NCBI GenBank assembly: GCA_050053595.1
Contig: JASFTK010000086.1
Span: 1 to 6,313 of the forward strand
DNA from: GCA-2726865 sp050053595
GTDB lineage: Archaea; Thermoproteota; Bathyarchaeia; TCS64
Direction of reading: 5' to 3'
Length of the DNA stretch: 6,313 nucleotides
Shown: positions 4,800 through 6,313 of the stretch, one piece after another
Numbering within the stretch: the first letter of the stretch is position 1
Layout: the number at the start of each line of letters is the position of its first letter
Translations under genes and position numbers: made by a program
The notes under the pieces: generated by a model
The model's input: the letters and a program-made list of their open reading frames with translations, nothing else
The model's database searches: none
What the model was told of the DNA's origin: nothing

Positions 4800-6313
4800 A
4801 TGGACAACAGGCAGGGCCTATCATACGCAGAGATCAGGAACACGATATTGGAGAATGTTCCTCACGAGACAGGGATAACTAGGATCGAATTTGAGGGCCC
4901 CCGCCTCGCAATCTACACCCAGAGACCGGAGATCCTGGTGGAGAAGACCCATATCGTGGCTGAGATTGCAGGTAAGATCAAGAAGCGGATCGTTATCAGG
5001 TCGGACCCCTCTGTAAGGGTGAGGGAGAACGAAGCAGAGAGGATCATCGGGGAGATCCTTGAGGAGGCGGGGCTGGTCCAGAGCTACTTTGATCCCACCT
5101 TGGGGGAGGTAGTCTTGGAGGTGGAGAAGCCTGGGGTAGCCATCGGTAAGAAGGGATCCAACCTCGTGGATATAGTAAAAAAGACCCGTTGGAACCCCAA
5201 TGTCGTGAGGTCCCCGCCTATACCAAGCCTCACCATCAAGCAGATCAGGGGTTATCTCTATTCGAAGAGCAAGGAGAGGGAACGTTTCCTGAGGGAGACG
5301 GGGGAGTCCATCTTCAGGCCGATCTACGACAGGAGCAGTGATGTAAGGCTGACCTTCCTGGGGAGTGCTAAGCAGGTAGGTAGGTCCGCGATACTGGTCA
5401 GGAGTAGAGAGAGTAGCGTCCTCTTGGACTGTGGTATCAACCCTGGTACGAATAATGCAATTGAAGCTTATCCGAGGTTCGATGTAGGGGAGTTTGATCT
5501 CAGCAGGCTTGATGCTGTGGTGGTGGGTCACGCCCACCTCGATCACTGTGGTTTCGTACCGTTTCTGTATAAGTATGGTTTTGACGGTCCCGTCTACTGT
5601 TCTGATCCCACGGCCAGCTTGATGACGTTGTTGCAGGGGGATTATCTGGATGTGATGAACAAGGAGGGCCGGGTCCCGCCGTATGGGGCTGAGGATATCA
5701 GGGAGGCCATCATTCACACCATCCCCCTTGATTGGGGGGAGGTCACGGACATCGCCCCGGATATCCGGCTCACCCTCCACAATGCGGGGCACATCCTCGG
5801 CTCTTCAATTGCCCATCTCCATATAGGGAAGGGGCTCCACAACATCGTTTACACGGGGGACTTCAAATATGGGTACACCACTCTCCTCCCCCCGGCTGTC
5901 AAGAGTTTCCCGAGGGTGGAGAGCCTCATCATGGAGAGCACCTATGGAGGCACCCAGAATGTGGCACCGCCCAGACGTGAGACCGATGCGGAGTTCGTTG
6001 AGTTCACCAACCACATATTGAAGCATGGTAAGATGATCATCCCCGTCCCGGCTGTCGGTAGAGCCCAGGAGATATTGATGGTCATCAACAAGTATATGGA
6101 GGAGGGCAGGATGACGGAGGTCCCCGTGTACATCGAGGGGATGATCTCCGAGGCCACGGGGATACACACAGCCTACCCCGGTTACCTCTCCTCAGAGCTC
6201 AGGGACCAGATCCTCCAGGAGGGGCAGAACCCCTTCGAGTCTGACTATTTCACGGTGGTGAAGCAGCCTGACCTCAGGGATGAGATCGCCGAGGGGGGGC
6301 CATGTATTATCAT
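4800..6313 (+). CDS. KH-domain beta-CASP ribonuclease aCPSF1/FttA, first 504 residues, cut by the right window edge
   Basis: Archaeal homologue of the CPSF73 cleavage factor, an RNA endonuclease (5'-3' exonuclease activity is also reported for the family) that releases nascent transcripts and terminates transcription. I translated it by hand from ATG 4800. The N-terminal KH-like part spans 1-150, with the conserved TRIEFEGPRLAIYT (27-40) and a second KH with the GxxG loop GKKG (116-119). The metallo-beta-lactamase part has motif 1 Asp210 (LLDCG), motif 2 HAHLDH (His244, His246, Asp248, His249), motif 3 His331 (NAGHILGSS) and motif 4 Asp354 (YTGDFKY). The beta-CASP insert begins around ESTYGG (motif A, Glu379), followed by PAVGRAQEIL (417-426). 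The last visible residues, EGGPCII, precede the usual ATSGM segment, so roughly the last 130 residues are missing. The start lies 14 nt after psmB with only a weak upstream GAGAT, suggesting coupling to psmB translation. The family is certain. Confidence 0.96.
   Translation, partial: MDNRQGLSYAEIRNTILENVPHETGITRIEFEGPRLAIYTQRPEILVEKTHIVAEIAGKIKKRIVIRSDPSVRVRENEAERIIGEILEEAGLVQSYFDPTLGEVVLEVEKPGVAIGKKGSNLVDIVKKTRWNPNVVRSPPIPSLTIKQIRGYLYSKSKERERFLRETGESIFRPIYDRSSDVRLTFLGSAKQVGRSAILVRSRESSVLLDCGINPGTNNAIEAYPRFDVGEFDLSRLDAVVVGHAHLDHCGFVPFLYKYGFDGPVYCSDPTASLMTLLQGDYLDVMNKEGRVPPYGAEDIREAIIHTIPLDWGEVTDIAPDIRLTLHNAGHILGSSIAHLHIGKGLHNIVYTGDFKYGYTTLLPPAVKSFPRVESLIMESTYGGTQNVAPPRRETDAEFVEFTNHILKHGKMIIPVPAVGRAQEILMVINKYMEEGRMTEVPVYIEGMISEATGIHTAYPGYLSSELRDQILQEGQNPFESDYFTVVKQPDLRDEIAEGGPCII

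Noticed and set aside
4821..5792. 323-codon open frame on the minus strand, antisense to aCPSF1
   Set aside because: It is in codon register with aCPSF1, so its stops would need sense TTA, CTA or TCA codons, which are rare in that gene. The length is a by-product. The product has no recognisable domain, while the sense strand has every beta-CASP motif.
5732..6169. Short frames on both strands inside the 3' part of aCPSF1 (5732-5980 plus, 5805-6167 and 5942-6169 minus)
   Set aside because: They overlap the metallo-beta-lactamase and beta-CASP motifs in the correct frame of aCPSF1 and show no features of their own.

Overview
The window is archaeal. The evidence is a glycerol-1-phosphate dehydrogenase (archaeal-type ether lipids), a 20S proteasome beta subunit, a Cdc48/VAT AAA+ ATPase, FEN1, the archaeal KH/beta-CASP ribonuclease aCPSF1 (FttA), TATA-box promoters, and GGTG-type Shine-Dalgarno sites followed by GTG, TTG or ATG starts. 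All proteins look like chromosomal housekeeping genes, and I see no mobile element, CRISPR array, RNA gene or phage-like gene. The lineage cannot be fixed from this piece. The gene set and the Cdc48-small protein-FEN1 order feel TACK-like (Bathyarchaeia or Thaumarchaeota relatives), but that is a weak impression.

Layout. The left two thirds are read on the minus strand. From right to left they hold: (1) egsA, glycerol-1-phosphate dehydrogenase, best start TTG at 3965; (2) an 81-90 bp gap with a good TATA box; (3) cdc48, ending at 654; (4) a 71-codon winged-helix-like protein, 645-430; (5) the first 142 codons of fen, running off the left edge. Genes 3-5 are spaced only 8 nt and 3 nt apart and look like one operon. 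The right third is read on the plus strand: psmB (4156-4785), then 14 nt later aCPSF1 (4800 to the right edge, missing its C-terminal part). egsA and psmB diverge from a 190 bp AT-rich region (3966-4155), the only sizeable non-coding stretch.

How the genes relate. Cdc48 unfolds proteins, and the 20S proteasome, to which PsmB contributes the proteolytic threonine, degrades them. The two genes lie about 1.3 kb apart in separate transcription units. aCPSF1 cleaves nascent RNA and terminates transcription, and psmB next to aCPSF1 is a neighbourhood known from other archaea. FEN1 removes 5' flaps in replication and repair. EgsA makes the stereospecific glycerol backbone of archaeal lipids.

The window is mostly well-known core machinery. 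I did not find an undescribed system. The points most worth a second look are the small winged-helix-like protein between cdc48 and fen, a 38-nt perfectly identical Walker A tract shared by the two ATPase domains of cdc48, the repeated use of GGTG sites 5-6 nt before TTG/ATG starts, and the egsA/psmB divergent promoter region.
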